From Micromonospora sp. NBC_01740 (GTDB lineage Bacteria > Actinomycetota > Actinomycetes > Mycobacteriales > Micromonosporaceae): 64,000 nucleotides of DNA. The stretch covers positions 2,604,001-2,668,000 of the forward strand of contig NZ_CP109150.1 in NCBI RefSeq assembly GCF_035920365.1, given 5' to 3'. The stretch's first letter is position 1. The number at the start of each line of letters is the position of its first letter. Both the position numbers and the translations under genes were made by a program. The notes below the pieces were generated by a model, which saw nothing but the letters and a program-made list of their open reading frames with translations, did not search any database and was not told where the DNA came from. Below are positions 45,274 through 54,900 of this stretch, one piece after another.

Positions 45274-46599
45274 ATGCGCTCCGGGCTGGAGGTGCCGCCG
45301 GCGGTCGAGGCGGAGCGGGTCATCGCCGCCGTGCTGGCCGACCTGCGCTCCGGCGACCATCGCGGCGTGGTGGTCGACTCGCCGCCGGGGGCCGGCAAGT
45401 CGACCCTGGTGGTGCGCGCCGCCGTCGAGCTGGCCGCCGCCGGAGAACCGCTGATCATCATCGCGCAGACCAACGAGCAGGTCGACGACCTCATCGACCG
45501 CCTGGCGCGCAAGGCGCCCGAGCTGCGCATCGGGCGGCTCTCCGCCGCCGACTACCGGCCGTCCGAGCGGGTCAGGGGCCACGAGACGGTCCGGGTCGCC
45601 GCCAAGGTCGCCGACCTCGGCGGTCCGGCCGTCATCATCGGTACGGCCGCCAAGTGGGCCACGGTCGCCGAGGGCTCCTGGCCGTGGGCGATCGTCGACG
45701 AGGCGTACCAGATGCGTTCGGACGCCCTGCTGCGCGTGGCCGGGCGGTTCGAGCGGGCGCTGTTCGTCGGCGATCCCGGTCAGCTCGACCCGTTCTCGAC
45801 GGTGGAGACGGGCCGCTGGACGGGCCTGACCTGGGATCCGATGCAGTCGGCGGTGGCCGTGCTGCTGCGGCACAACCCGGAGCTGCCGGTGCACCGGCTG
45901 CCGGTGTCGTGGCGGCTGCCCGCCTCGGCGGCCCCGGTGGTCGCGGCGGCGTTCTACCCGTTCACCGGGTTCCGCGCCGGCACCGGCCCGGCCGACCGGG
46001 CGTTGCGCCTCGGCGAGCCCGGGGCGGGCGACGCCCTGGACCGGACGGTGGACTTGGCGGCGGCCACCGGCTGGGCGCTGCACGAGCTGCCGGCGCGGCA
46101 GACCCTGCGTACCGATGCGGAGGCCGCCTCGGCCTGCGCGGCCCTGGCGCTGCGGGTGCTTGAGCGGGGAGCGGTCGCCGTCTCCGAGCACGCGCCGGCG
46201 GGCGCGCCGGTCACCGCCGACCGGATCGCCGTCGGGGCCGCCCACCGCGACCAGGCCGCCGCCATCCGCGCGCACCTGGGGCCGGCGGGGGCCGGCATCA
46301 CCGTCGACACCGCCAACCGGCTCCAGGGCCGGGAGTACGACGTGACGATCGTGCTGCACCCGCTGTCGGGGCGGCGCGATGCGACCGCGTTCCACCTGGA
46401 GTCGGGGCGGCTCTGCGTGTTGACGTCGCGGCACCGTCAGGCGTGCATCGTGGTGGCACGCGCCGGGATCGGGGAGCTGCTGGACGCCCACCCGTCGACG
46501 GAGACCGTGCACCTCGACGTGCCGGTCAAGTTCCCGGACGGCTGGGAGGCGAACCAGACGATCCTCGCCCTGCTAGCCGGCACGACGGTGGCCGGCTGA
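45274..46599 (+). CDS. AAA/SF1-type helicase, intact relative of the 10648 fragment
   Basis: 441 residues from ATG 45274 (GGGAGGGGG upstream). Motifs: VVVDSPPGAGKSTLVVRAA (Walker A, about residue 31-50), QTNEQVDDLIDRL (motif Ia region), WAIVDEAYQM (Walker B), LFVGDPGQL, and C-terminal TANRLQGREYDVTIV with CVLTSRHRQACIVV (motifs V/VI of UvrD/PIF1-like helicases). The role is probably in DNA metabolism. A truncated, Walker A-dead copy of its first 130 codons sits at 10648 at the edge of the dpd island. It is a single-gene unit followed by a hairpin. Confidence 0.85.
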   Translation: MRSGLEVPPAVEAERVIAAVLADLRSGDHRGVVVDSPPGAGKSTLVVRAAVELAAAGEPLIIIAQTNEQVDDLIDRLARKAPELRIGRLSAADYRPSERVRGHETVRVAAKVADLGGPAVIIGTAAKWATVAEGSWPWAIVDEAYQMRSDALLRVAGRFERALFVGDPGQLDPFSTVETGRWTGLTWDPMQSAVAVLLRHNPELPVHRLPVSWRLPASAAPVVAAAFYPFTGFRAGTGPADRALRLGEPGAGDALDRTVDLAAATGWALHELPARQTLRTDAEAASACAALALRVLERGAVAVSEHAPAGAPVTADRIAVGAAHRDQAAAIRAHLGPAGAGITVDTANRLQGREYDVTIVLHPLSGRRDATAFHLESGRLCVLTSRHRQACIVVARAGIGELLDAHPSTETVHLDVPVKFPDGWEANQTILALLAGTTVAG

Positions 46600-46619
46600 C
46601 CCGGCCCCCGCCGCCGGCC

Positions 46620-46642
46620 GGTTCCGCCCGCCGAACGGAACC
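46620..46642. terminator. Small hairpin after the helicase gene
   Basis: A 7-bp stem, GGTTCCG ... CGGAACC, with a 9-base loop, 21 bases after the helicase stop and before the peptidase gene. A weak candidate terminator. Confidence 0.4.
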
Positions 46643-46722
46643 GTCCGCCCCCTCGCGCCGGATGGTGATGGCTGCCCTAACATCCATCAACATCAAATCC
46701 GGCTCCGGAGGGAACTTCCCCT

Positions 46723-48099
46723 ATGACGGGTCTACTCGCCCGCGTCCTCGCCTCGGCCCGCCTGGCACTCGCCGGCGTCGGCGCCGTGCTGCTCGCCATG
46801 GTGGGCGCCATCGCTGTCGTGGCCGCACCGGCCCAGGCCGCGGGCCCACGGCCGAACTTCCAGATGCCGTTCCCCTGCGGCGAGACCTGGCGGATGGCCA
46901 CCTACTACGGGCATGACGACTACGACATCGACATGACCTTCACCGGCGGGGCCAGCAACGGCCGGCCGATCCTCGCCTCGTACGCCGGCACCGTCACGTT
47001 CGCCGGCTGGACCAGCGGCGGCGGCTGGTACGTGGTGATCGACCACGGCGGCGGCTGGCGGACCAGCTACGCGCACATGATCGAGTCGCCGCCGGTGCGC
47101 GCCGGGCAGTGGGTGTCGACCGGCCAGCAGATCGGCCGGGTCGGCAGCACCGGGAATTCGACCGGCCCGCACCTGCACTACGAGCAGACGCGCGACGGCG
47201 TCAAGTCCGAGGCGTACTTCAACGGGGTGCCCTCCGGCATCACCTCCGACGGCAGCCCGAACACGGGACCGCTCTACGTCTCCGGCCCCGTCTCGTCGGC
47301 CCGGAACATGACCAGCCGGAACTGCGGGCAGGTCAGCTCCAACCGCCAGGTGTACGAGTCCGGCAGCCACAGCGGCTGGCAGATGCTGCCGGTCAACAGC
47401 ATCACCGGCTCGACCACCGCGTCGATGGTCATGGGCACGAACAAGCTGCTCTACACGGTCAACGACGGCCGGGTGTACGAGGCGGCCAGCGACACGGGCT
47501 GGCGAAACCTGTGGACCGGCATCTCGGGGGTCAGCAACAACGCGCTCGCCGTGATCCACGTCGACGGCGTCAAGTACATCTACACCGTGATCGGGGGCAT
47601 GGTCCACGAGGCGGCGAGCAACAACGGCTGGCGCAACCTGAACACCGGCATCTCGGGGGTCAGCTCGAACGCGTTGGCCGCGATCAGTCACAACGGCGTG
47701 AAGATCATCTACACGGTGGCCGGGGGCATGGTCCACGAGGCGTCCAGCGACATGGGGTGGCGCAACCTGAACTCCGGCATTTCCGGGGTCAGCCCGAACG
47801 CGTTGGCCGCGATCAGTCACAACGGTGTGAAGATCGTCTACACGGTGGCCGGCGGTACGGTCCACGAGGCGGCCAGCAACAGCGGGTGGCGCAACCTGAA
47901 CTCCGGCATCTCCGGGGTCAGCCCCGACGCGCTGGCGGCGATGGACGTCAACGGCGTCAAGCACGTCTACACCGTGGCCGGGGGCATGATCCACGAGGCG
48001 GCGAGCAACACCGGCTGGCGCAACCTCAACTCCGGCGTCCGCGGCACCACCGTCTCGGCGACGAGCCTCAACGGGGTGAAGATCCTCTACACCGCCTGA
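46723..48099 (+). CDS. Secreted M23-family peptidase with six 43-residue repeats
   Basis: 458 residues from ATG 46723 (GGAGGG upstream). A signal peptide ends near AQA-AGP (residue ~40). A LytM/M23 zinc-peptidase domain follows at about 45-190: GHDDYDIDM (His and Asp ligands), SYAHM and GPHLHYEQT (HxH ligands), so it looks active against peptidoglycan or proteins. The C-terminal ~250 residues consist of six copies of a 43-residue unit (VHEAASNxGWRNLNSGISGV ... YTVAGG), of the tectonin/propeller-blade kind and probably a glycan-binding beta-propeller. A lysis or cell-wall remodelling role outside the cell is likely. Confidence 0.88.
   Translation: MTGLLARVLASARLALAGVGAVLLAMVGAIAVVAAPAQAAGPRPNFQMPFPCGETWRMATYYGHDDYDIDMTFTGGASNGRPILASYAGTVTFAGWTSGGGWYVVIDHGGGWRTSYAHMIESPPVRAGQWVSTGQQIGRVGSTGNSTGPHLHYEQTRDGVKSEAYFNGVPSGITSDGSPNTGPLYVSGPVSSARNMTSRNCGQVSSNRQVYESGSHSGWQMLPVNSITGSTTASMVMGTNKLLYTVNDGRVYEAASDTGWRNLWTGISGVSNNALAVIHVDGVKYIYTVIGGMVHEAASNNGWRNLNTGISGVSSNALAAISHNGVKIIYTVAGGMVHEASSDMGWRNLNSGISGVSPNALAAISHNGVKIVYTVAGGTVHEAASNSGWRNLNSGISGVSPDALAAMDVNGVKHVYTVAGGMIHEAASNTGWRNLNSGVRGTTVSATSLNGVKILYTA
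47350..48096 (+). repeat. Six tandem ~129-base coding repeats
   Basis: In-frame repeats within the peptidase gene, each encoding about 43 residues starting V(Y/H)E(A/S). Units 3 to 5 are nearly identical even at DNA level, suggesting recent expansion or gene conversion; the first and last units are more diverged. Confidence 0.85.
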
Positions 48100-48140
48100 C
48101 GGCGACCGGACCGTGTCGGGGGCACCGCCCGCCGACCGCC

Positions 48141-48172
48141 CGCCCGCCGGTGATCAGAGAAGCCGGCGGGCG
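48141..48172. terminator. Hairpin after the M23 peptidase gene
   Basis: A perfect 10-bp GC stem (CGCCCGCCGG with CCGGCGGGCG) and a 12-base loop, 42 bases after the stop. It is followed by ~150 bases that must hold the promoter of the next gene; GATAATGCCTGG near 48224 is the only AT-rich patch. Confidence 0.6.
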
Positions 48173-48341
48173 TGGCGGCCCGGGCGAGAGCGATCAGTCG
48201 ATTACCTGACGTGGTCGTCTTGGGGATAATGCCTGGTCACGTGACTACATAGCGTGAGCGCGTCAATCGCAGCGCCTTGTCATGGTCGCCCCCCGACATC
48301 TGCGGGAGGTCACCGCCGAGGCGACAGACAGGAGAGTCCCC

Positions 48342-49247
48342 ATGTCAGCTCAGGCAGCCGCCCGCCGGCTCCGACCCCACGCTTTCACCCTCATCCTCGG
48401 CGTCGCCGTGGCGGCCGGGGTGGTCGTCCCCGCCACTCCGGCCTCGGCCGCCGTCCCCGGCCTCGTGCGCATCGCCGCGACGAGCGCCAGCGACTCGACC
48501 GACTTCCGCAGCGTCACGGCGACCTGCCCGGTGGGCAAGGTGCTCACCGGGACGGGCTACGAACTCAACGGGGCGACCGGCGAGGCGGTGGTGGACGACC
48601 TGCGCCCCAACGGCGGCCCGGCCACCGCGCCGACCGCCGTCACCGTCGGGGCGTACGAGGCGGAGGCGTTCGCGGGCAACTGGTCCCTCACCGCGTACGC
48701 CATCTGCGCCAACCCCGTCGCCGGTCTGGTGCGGGTCTTGGCGACGACCGCCAGCGACTCGAACGACTTCCGCAGCGTCACGGCCGCCTGCCCGGCGGGC
48801 AAGGTGCTGATCGGGACGGGCTACGAGCTCAACGGCGTCATGGGCGAGGGCGTCGTCGACGACTTCCGACCCAACGGCGGCCCGGCCGCCGCGCCGACCT
48901 CGGTCTTCGTGGGCGCGTACGAGGCCGACGCCTTCGCCGGCAACTGGTCCGCGACGGCGTACGCGATCTGCGCCAACCCCCTCGCCGGCCTGGCCCGCAT
49001 CGCCGCGGTGAGCCCCAGCGACTCGAACGACTTCCACAGCGTCGCCGCGGCCTGCCCGATCGGGAAGGTGCTGACCGGAGCCGGCTACGCGCTCGACGGC
49101 ATCATGGGCGAGGGCGTCGTCGACGACTTCCGACCCAACGGCGGCCCGGCCGCCGCGCCGGCCACCGTCACCTCCGGCGCGTACGAGGAGGACGTGTTCA
49201 CCGGCAACTGGACCAACACCGCGTACGCCATCTGCGCGACGGCGTAG
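48342..49247 (+). CDS. Secreted protein of three ~90-residue repeats
   Basis: 301 residues from ATG 48342 (ACAGGAGAG upstream). A signal peptide (to about residue 37, PATPASA-AVP) is followed by three highly similar repeats. Each runs from GLVRIAATSASDS(T/N)DFRSVTA through GKVLTGTGYELNG, VVDD(L/F)RPNGGPA and GNWSxTAYAICA, with two Cys per repeat (TACP and AICA), probably one disulfide each. No catalytic motif. It appears to be a surface-binding or matrix protein. Strong DNA identity between repeats points to recent internal duplication. Confidence 0.8.
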   Translation: MSAQAAARRLRPHAFTLILGVAVAAGVVVPATPASAAVPGLVRIAATSASDSTDFRSVTATCPVGKVLTGTGYELNGATGEAVVDDLRPNGGPATAPTAVTVGAYEAEAFAGNWSLTAYAICANPVAGLVRVLATTASDSNDFRSVTAACPAGKVLIGTGYELNGVMGEGVVDDFRPNGGPAAAPTSVFVGAYEADAFAGNWSATAYAICANPLAGLARIAAVSPSDSNDFHSVAAACPIGKVLTGAGYALDGIMGEGVVDDFRPNGGPAAAPATVTSGAYEEDVFTGNWTNTAYAICATA

Positions 49248-49255
49248 TCACCGGT

Positions 49256-49303
49256 GCCGGCCGGTGGTGCCGCCCCGACCCGGGGGTGGTGTCACCGGCC
49301 GGC
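49256..49303. terminator. Hairpin shared by convergent secreted-protein genes
   Basis: An 11-bp perfect stem (GCCGGCCGGTG with CACCGGCCGGC) around a 26-base loop, between the repeat protein and the convergent CBM3 protein. It fits a bidirectional terminator, though the loop is long. Confidence 0.5.
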
Positions 49304-49308
49304 GTACG

Positions 49309-50208
49309 TCAGGCGAACGTGTCACCGAACTCGCGTACCCCGTCGACGTCGAGGGTGATCCGGCTGTTGTCGGTCCACTGGCCGGTGGCGGCGCGCCAGC
49401 TCCGGTCGTCGCGCTCGTCGATGTCGGTCCACCCGGGCCGGTGGTGGCGCAGCTGGATCGGCCCGGACGACGCGCCCGGGGCGAGGACGCCCCCGGTGAA
49501 GGCCAGCTCCACCCAGCCGGGGACCGGCGTGCCCGGCAGCGGGTACCGGGTCGGCGTCGGGGTGGGCGTCGGCGTCGGCGGGCCGCCGGGCGGCAGGGGC
49601 GGCGGGAAGAACGTCACGTCGCGGCGGATCCGGTCGCAGCCCAGCGCCGCCCAGTCGCAGTTCGGCACCAGCGAGGTGTCGCCGCCCTCGAAGGTCAGGT
49701 GGTAGCGCACCCGCACGGCGGTGAGGTCGAGCGGCCCGGTGCCGGTGTTGGTGACCTTCAGGACGTGCTGGATCTGGTTGTCCGTCGGCGACCAGTCGAG
49801 GTTCAGGTAACTGACCTTGGCCCGCCCGTAGGCCGTGCGGACACCGGTGACGGGGGAGGGGTCGGAGTAGCCGCCGAGGGTGTAGGCGCTGACGACGAGT
49901 TGGTACTCGCTGCCCGGCGCCAGGTTGGTCAGCGTCAGGGTGGTGGCGGTGGTGCTGCCGAGGCTCCGGTAGACGTACGGGCCCAGCCGCGCCCGCACCT
50001 CGTACGTGATCGGTTCCTCGCCGGCCGGCTCGCCCGCCCAGGTCGAGGGCGTCCAGGAGAGGGTGAGGCGGTGGGGCTCGTCGACCACGACGACGGGGCT
50101 GCCGGGTGTGGTGAGCGCCGGGGCGTCGTCCGCCCGCGCGGCGCCGACGGCGAACGGGCTCAGCAGCGCGGCGAGGACGGCGGCGAGGGTGATGCGACGG
50201 GCACGCAT
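49309..50208 (-). CDS. Secreted fibronectin type III-CBM3 carbohydrate-binding protein
   Basis: 299 residues. A signal peptide (to about ARA-DDA, residue 26) is followed by a fibronectin type III domain (about 30-120; RLTLSWTPS, YEVRA, LTLTNLAPGSEYQLVVSAY) and a family 3 carbohydrate-binding module. The latter shows YLNLDWSPTDNQIQHVLKVT, LTAVRVRYHL, NCDWAALGCDRI, AFTGGVLAPGASSGPIQLRH and DNSRITLDVDGVREFG. A Pro/Thr-rich (PTPTPT) insertion splits the CBM. No catalytic domain is present, so it is a cellulose- or chitin-binding accessory protein. Its start region is divergent from the Tat protein gene. Confidence 0.85.
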   Translation of the reverse strand: MRARRITLAAVLAALLSPFAVGAARADDAPALTTPGSPVVVVDEPHRLTLSWTPSTWAGEPAGEEPITYEVRARLGPYVYRSLGSTTATTLTLTNLAPGSEYQLVVSAYTLGGYSDPSPVTGVRTAYGRAKVSYLNLDWSPTDNQIQHVLKVTNTGTGPLDLTAVRVRYHLTFEGGDTSLVPNCDWAALGCDRIRRDVTFFPPPLPPGGPPTPTPTPTPTRYPLPGTPVPGWVELAFTGGVLAPGASSGPIQLRHHRPGWTDIDERDDRSWRAATGQWTDNSRITLDVDGVREFGDTFA

Positions 50209-50410
50209 GGTGACGATGTTACGAGTGCCGATGGATGCTTATCAATCGTTAGGTGGCCGTCCGGTCGGTGGGGGCGGAGTGCACAGTGCGCGGGAATGCG
50301 CCGCCGTCGATCACCGGTTTTCATGTCGGTTCACCGATAGAGCGACGTCTCCTTTGATCTACGTCTGTGGATAGCGTGTCGTGGCAAAGGCCGTCCATGA
50401 AAGGCGGGCC

Positions 50411-51097
50411 ATGAACGAATCCCATTCCCCACTTTCCCGGCGCCGGATCCTGCTCGGCGCCGCCGCGGCCTCGGCGGCCACCGTCGCCGGAGCCAGCGCC
50501 GCACACGCCGCGCCACCCGCCGGGGGAGCGCCCCCGGCAGGACCGGCCCGGCGTCCCGTCGCCCGGGACCGGATCGCCACTGCCCGGCTCGCCGGCGGAC
50601 CGGCCCGCTTCCAGGCGGACTTCCACGAACGCCTCGACGCCTGGCTGGCCTTCTGGTCGGCCAACTCGCCCCGGATCTGGAGCACCCCGACGGAGGTCGA
50701 GGGCCAGGCCGGCGGCGACGGCGACGCGTTCACGCTGCACGCCATCCGGGTCACCCGTGACGACGAGACGCGGGACGCCTTCGCCGCCGGGCGCTCGGAC
50801 GCCGCACACCTGGCCACCCTCGCCAGCCTGCACCACCACTTCCCGTCGGTACGCGTCGAGGCGGGTGGTGCGCTGCGGGTGGCCGACGGCCCCGCCGGCT
50901 GGACCGGCTCGGCCGGACAGGTCGCGTTCGCGACCACCGCCTGCCGGGAGCTGTGGGGGCTGCGCGCCGCCGACGCGACCGACTGGCGCGAGCACCTGAG
51001 CCGGGCCGGGCACGGGGGCGACCCCACCTCCCGCTCCGGCTGGGCGGCATTCACCAGGGCGAGTCTGCGGCGCGGGCTGCGGACCGATTCGTACTGA
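50411..51097 (+). CDS. Tat-exported protein of unknown function
   Basis: 228 residues from ATG 50411; a further in-frame ATG lies 30 bases upstream at 50381 but lacks a good Shine-Dalgarno. The twin-arginine signal SRRRILLGAAAASAATVAGA ends at about AHA-APP. The mature part is Ala/Arg-rich and helical with a conserved-looking core (FHERLDAWLAFW, IWSTPTEVEGQ, DAFTLHAIRVT). No known domain recognised. It heads a three-gene unit with an 86-residue protein (16-base gap) and a Cys-rich protein. Tat export suggests a folded or cofactor-bearing product. Confidence 0.75.
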   Translation: MNESHSPLSRRRILLGAAAASAATVAGASAAHAAPPAGGAPPAGPARRPVARDRIATARLAGGPARFQADFHERLDAWLAFWSANSPRIWSTPTEVEGQAGGDGDAFTLHAIRVTRDDETRDAFAAGRSDAAHLATLASLHHHFPSVRVEAGGALRVADGPAGWTGSAGQVAFATTACRELWGLRAADATDWREHLSRAGHGGDPTSRSGWAAFTRASLRRGLRTDSY

Positions 51098-51113
51098 CCA
51101 TCGGAGGTAGGAC

Positions 51114-51374
51114 ATGGCACGCAGCGAGTTCCGTTTCGTCGTCGACGGCGTCGACCTGACCGTCGAACAGCAGAGCCTGATCGCGAGCGAGATCCAGAAG
51201 GCGGGCCTCAACGCCCTCACCACCGCCGGCAAGAGGCTGACCAACCCGCTCGCCGTGGGGCACGCCAACATCAAGCTCCGCCCCGAGTGGTACGGCCTGT
51301 GGGTCATCGACGGCCCGTTCGCCGAGGAACTGGGCCAGAAGATCAACGACATCGGCTTCTGGATGCAGCGGTGA
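51114..51374 (+). CDS. 86-residue conserved-looking protein of unknown function
   Basis: Starts ATG 51114 with GGAGG 8 bases before. Two short beta-strands (FRFVVDGVDL) open it; a helix (EQQSLIASEIQKAGLNAL) and a C-terminal strand-helix (WYGLWVIDG, FAEELGQKINDIGFWM) follow. No Cys, no membrane helix. It is linked to the Cys-rich gene by GTGA overlap. Its small size and operon place suggest a structural subunit, chaperone or modified peptide; nothing decides between them. Confidence 0.7.
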   Translation: MARSEFRFVVDGVDLTVEQQSLIASEIQKAGLNALTTAGKRLTNPLAVGHANIKLRPEWYGLWVIDGPFAEELGQKINDIGFWMQR

Positions 51375-51772
51375 CGGACACCGCCCACCGGCCGGACCCG
51401 CCGGAGCGGATGTGTCCGAGCACCCCCGCGGCCAACGCCACGGTGTTCCTCGGCATGATCACTCCGGCGGGGCGGGTCGCCTACGTGACGCCCCCGCTCC
51501 CCGCCGAGGTCGCCCTCGCCCAGGCCGGCACGGACACCCCGGTCGAGTCCCGGTACCGGTTGGCCGGCCCGTGCGTCACGTCGAAGTGCGGCTTCTGGAC
51601 CGGCGCGCACTGCGGCCTCGGCGAACGGGTGGCGGCGTCCTTCCAGGAGGTCGCCGGTCCGGCGGAGGACGACCTGCCGCGCTGCGCGATCCGCCGGACC
51701 TGCCGGTGGTACGCGGAGCAGGGCCGGGCCGCCTGCGCCGCCTGCTCCCACGTGGTAACCGACGCCCGCTGA
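51371..51772 (+). CDS. Cysteine-rich protein, probable metal or Fe-S binder
   Basis: 133 residues from GTG 51371, overlapping the previous stop by GTGA. Eight Cys: one near residue 15, then PCVTSKCGFWTGAHCGLGER (three), then RCAIRRTCRWYAEQGRAACA (three) and AACSH. Spacing and the nearby Trp/His are like metal- or Fe-S-binding proteins. No family recognised. It is the last gene of the unit headed by the Tat-exported protein. Confidence 0.7.
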   Translation: MTDTAHRPDPPERMCPSTPAANATVFLGMITPAGRVAYVTPPLPAEVALAQAGTDTPVESRYRLAGPCVTSKCGFWTGAHCGLGERVAASFQEVAGPAEDDLPRCAIRRTCRWYAEQGRAACAACSHVVTDAR

Positions 51773-51900
51773 GCACCCGACCGCCCGCCTGCTCGTGGGC
51801 GACCGCCCGCCGGGCGGACCCGCGCACACGGGCCGGGCGGCGGCGTCGCCCCGCGTAAAGGGCTCGCGATGTCCCACCGTTCCGCTACGGTCTGGGCGTC

Positions 51901-54900
51901 ATGGATCCGCGGTACGACGGGGACGTCATCGGGCGGGAGCATCCCGCGGGTCTGCTGCGCGCCGAGATCGACCGGGTGACCACCAGCCACGGCGGTCTGG
52001 TCCTCGTCGCCGGGGAGCCCGGCATCGGCAAGACGACGCTGGTCACGGCGGCGGCCGGCGAGGCCCGCCGACGAGGCGCGCTGGTGCTCGGCGCGGCCTG
52101 CTGGGATTCCGACAGCGCCCCCGGCTACTGGCCCTGGGTGCAGGTGTTGCGCGGCCTGCGCCGCTCGACCGACGACTGGGCGTTGGCCCGGGAGTCGGCC
52201 GAGCCGGCCCTGGCGGCGCTGCTCGGCGAGGCGGCCGGCGGCACCGCCGGGGAGTCGGCGGACGGCGAGGCGGCCGGCCGTCGGAGCGGTGACGACCGCG
52301 TCGACCAGGAGGAGTTCGCGCTGCACGACGCGGTGACCACCGCGCTGGTCGCGGTGTCCCAGCGCCGGCCGGTCGTGGTCGTGCTCGACGACCTGCACTG
52401 GGCCGATCCCGCCTCGATGCGGCTGCTGCGCTTCGCCGCCCAGCACACCTGGTTCGAGCGGCTGCTGCTCATCGGCACCTACCGCGACGCCGAGGTCGAG
52501 TCACCCGAGCACCCGCTGTGCGGGCTGCTGATGCCGCTGGTGGCGAAGGCGACCACACTCACCCTCACCGGCCTGTCCCGCGACGAGGTGGCCGCGCTGA
52601 TGACCCGGACGGCCGGCCGGGCACCCGACGCCGACCTCCTCGACGAGGTGCACCGGCGCACCGGCGGCAACCCGTTCTTCGTGGAGCAGACCGCCCGGAT
52701 CTGGCGTGCCGACGGCCGGATCGGCACGATTCCCCCGGGCGTACGGGAGGCGGTGCGAGGGCGTCTCGCCCAGTTGCCGGCGGCGGTCGTCGAAGCGCTC
52801 ACCGCCGCCGCCGTGCTGGGCCGGGAGTTCCACCGTCCGGTCCTCGCCGCCTGCACGGGCACACCGGCGGCGCAGGCCGACCGGCTGCTCGACCGGGCGG
52901 TGACCGCCCGGCTCGTGGTGTCCCGTGGCGGCGGCCGGTTCGCATTCGTCCACGACCTCGTGCGGGAGACCCTCTACGACGCGCTGCCCGACGACGACCG
53001 GCGCTCCCGGCACGCGGCGGTCGTCCGGGCCGTCGACGGCGCGCCGGCGCTCGCCGAGCGGCTGATCCCCGCCGACCTGGCCCGGCACGCCCACCTCGCC
53101 GGCGCCCACCTCGACCCGTCCCGCGCCGCCGAGCTGCTGGTCGCCGCGGCCCGCGCCGCGGTCGGCCGGCTGGCCATCGACGAGTCGGTGGTCCACTTCC
53201 GCCGGGCGCTCGACGTCGCCGACGACCCGGCCCGACGCGTGAAGATCATGATCGAGCTGGGAGAGCTGCTGCACCACTCGGGCGCGGGCGACGAGGCCCG
53301 GCGGCTGCTCGCCGAGGCCACCACGCTGGCCGTGGCGGCCGACGATCCGGTGGTGCTGGCCCGGGTCGCCCTCGTCGTCCACCGCCGCCACACTGACGGC
53401 CCCGGGCGGCTCGCCGATCCGGAGGACGTGCTGCGGGAGGCGTACCGGCGGTTGATCGGCGGGTCCGCGGGCGCCGTGCCGGTCGGCACGATGGTCACCG
53501 ACCTGATCGCCGCCACGGAGTCCCTGGCCCGGCGGGGGCACGACGACGAGGCGCTCACCTTCAGCCTGTGGGCCCGCCACGACACCACCTGGGGGCTGGG
53601 CTCGGCCCGCGACCGGGCCGCGATCACCGCCGAGATCCGGGACGTGGCGCGCCGCGGTGGCGACCAGGAGACGACGCGCTGGGCGACCGCGCTGCGCTGG
53701 GTCGCCCTGCTGGAGCTGGGCAACCCCCGCTACCAGGACGAACTCGCCACCTTCGTCGCCGGTGCCCGCCAGGGCGACGCCCGGCACCGGGCGGCCGCCA
53801 CGATGGACGACGCCATCATCGCGGCCTTCCGTGGCAACTTCGCCCGGTCCGACGAACTGGTCGGCGAGCTGACCGCCCTCACCGAGTGGGACCACTCCGA
53901 CTTCGCCTTCATGGGCCACCACCTGCGCTGGTCGCGCCTGCACCTGCAGGGCCGGGCCGACGAGGTCGACGCCCTGCTCGACGAGCTGTCCTCGACCGGC
54001 TACCCCCATCCGGAACTCGTCCGGGGCATCACCGCGGCCGAGCGCGGCGACGTCGAGACGGCCCAACGGGTGGTCGCCGGCATCGAGTCCGCCGGCACGA
54101 CGTACCCGGGATCGGTGTCGCCCCTGTGGCTGCGGCTGCGCGCCGGGGTCGCCGCCGTCAGTCGCGACCCCCGGCGCTGCGCCGAGGCCCGCGACGCGCT
54201 GCGACCGCACCGCGGGCAGTGGATGTCGGCGTTGTTCGGCTGCGACCTCAGCGGCCCCGTCGACCACTGGCTGGCCCTCGTCGACGCCGCGCAGGAACGC
54301 TGGGACGACGCGGTGACCGGCTTCTCCGCCGCGCGCGACTCCGCCGACCGGCTGGGCGCCCGCCCGTGGTCGGTCCTGGCCCGCGCCGCGCTGGCCGACG
54401 CGCTGACCGGGCGGGACCGTCCCGGCGACGCGGCGTCCGCCGCCGCGCTGCGCGCCACCACCGCCCGCGACGCCGACGACCTCGGCATGCACTCGACGGC
54501 CCGCCGCCTGGCCGGCGCGCCGTCCACAGGGGCCGAGGCGTCGCCCGCCGGCCGGCCGGGGGTCGTCGCCGCGGTCGTCGGTCCGCGCCCGGCGTCGACC
54601 GTCGCTCCGGCCGCCGGCCCAGCTCCGGCGCGGGCCGTCATGGCCGGGCCGCCCGGCGCGCCGACGGTGGGGACCGGGGCGCCCGCCACGCCGGCGGTCG
54701 CCGCCGGGCCGCACCCGTCCGCCGCGGGACGGCAGGCCGGCCAGGCGTACGGGTTCCGCCGCGACGGGCCCGTCTGGCAGCTCGCCTACGCCGGCGTGGT
54801 GGTGCACCTGCCCGACGCGAAGGGGCTACGCGACCTGCACGTGCTGCTCAGCCGGCCGGGCGTCGACGTCCCGGCGGTCGAGTTGCTCGACCCGGCCGCC

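Noticed and set aside
44902..46512. Possible 537-residue N-terminal extension of the histidine kinase
   Set aside because: This part is antisense to the helicase gene at 45274-46599 and has shadow composition; the kinase begins naturally at ATG 44901 before its membrane helices.
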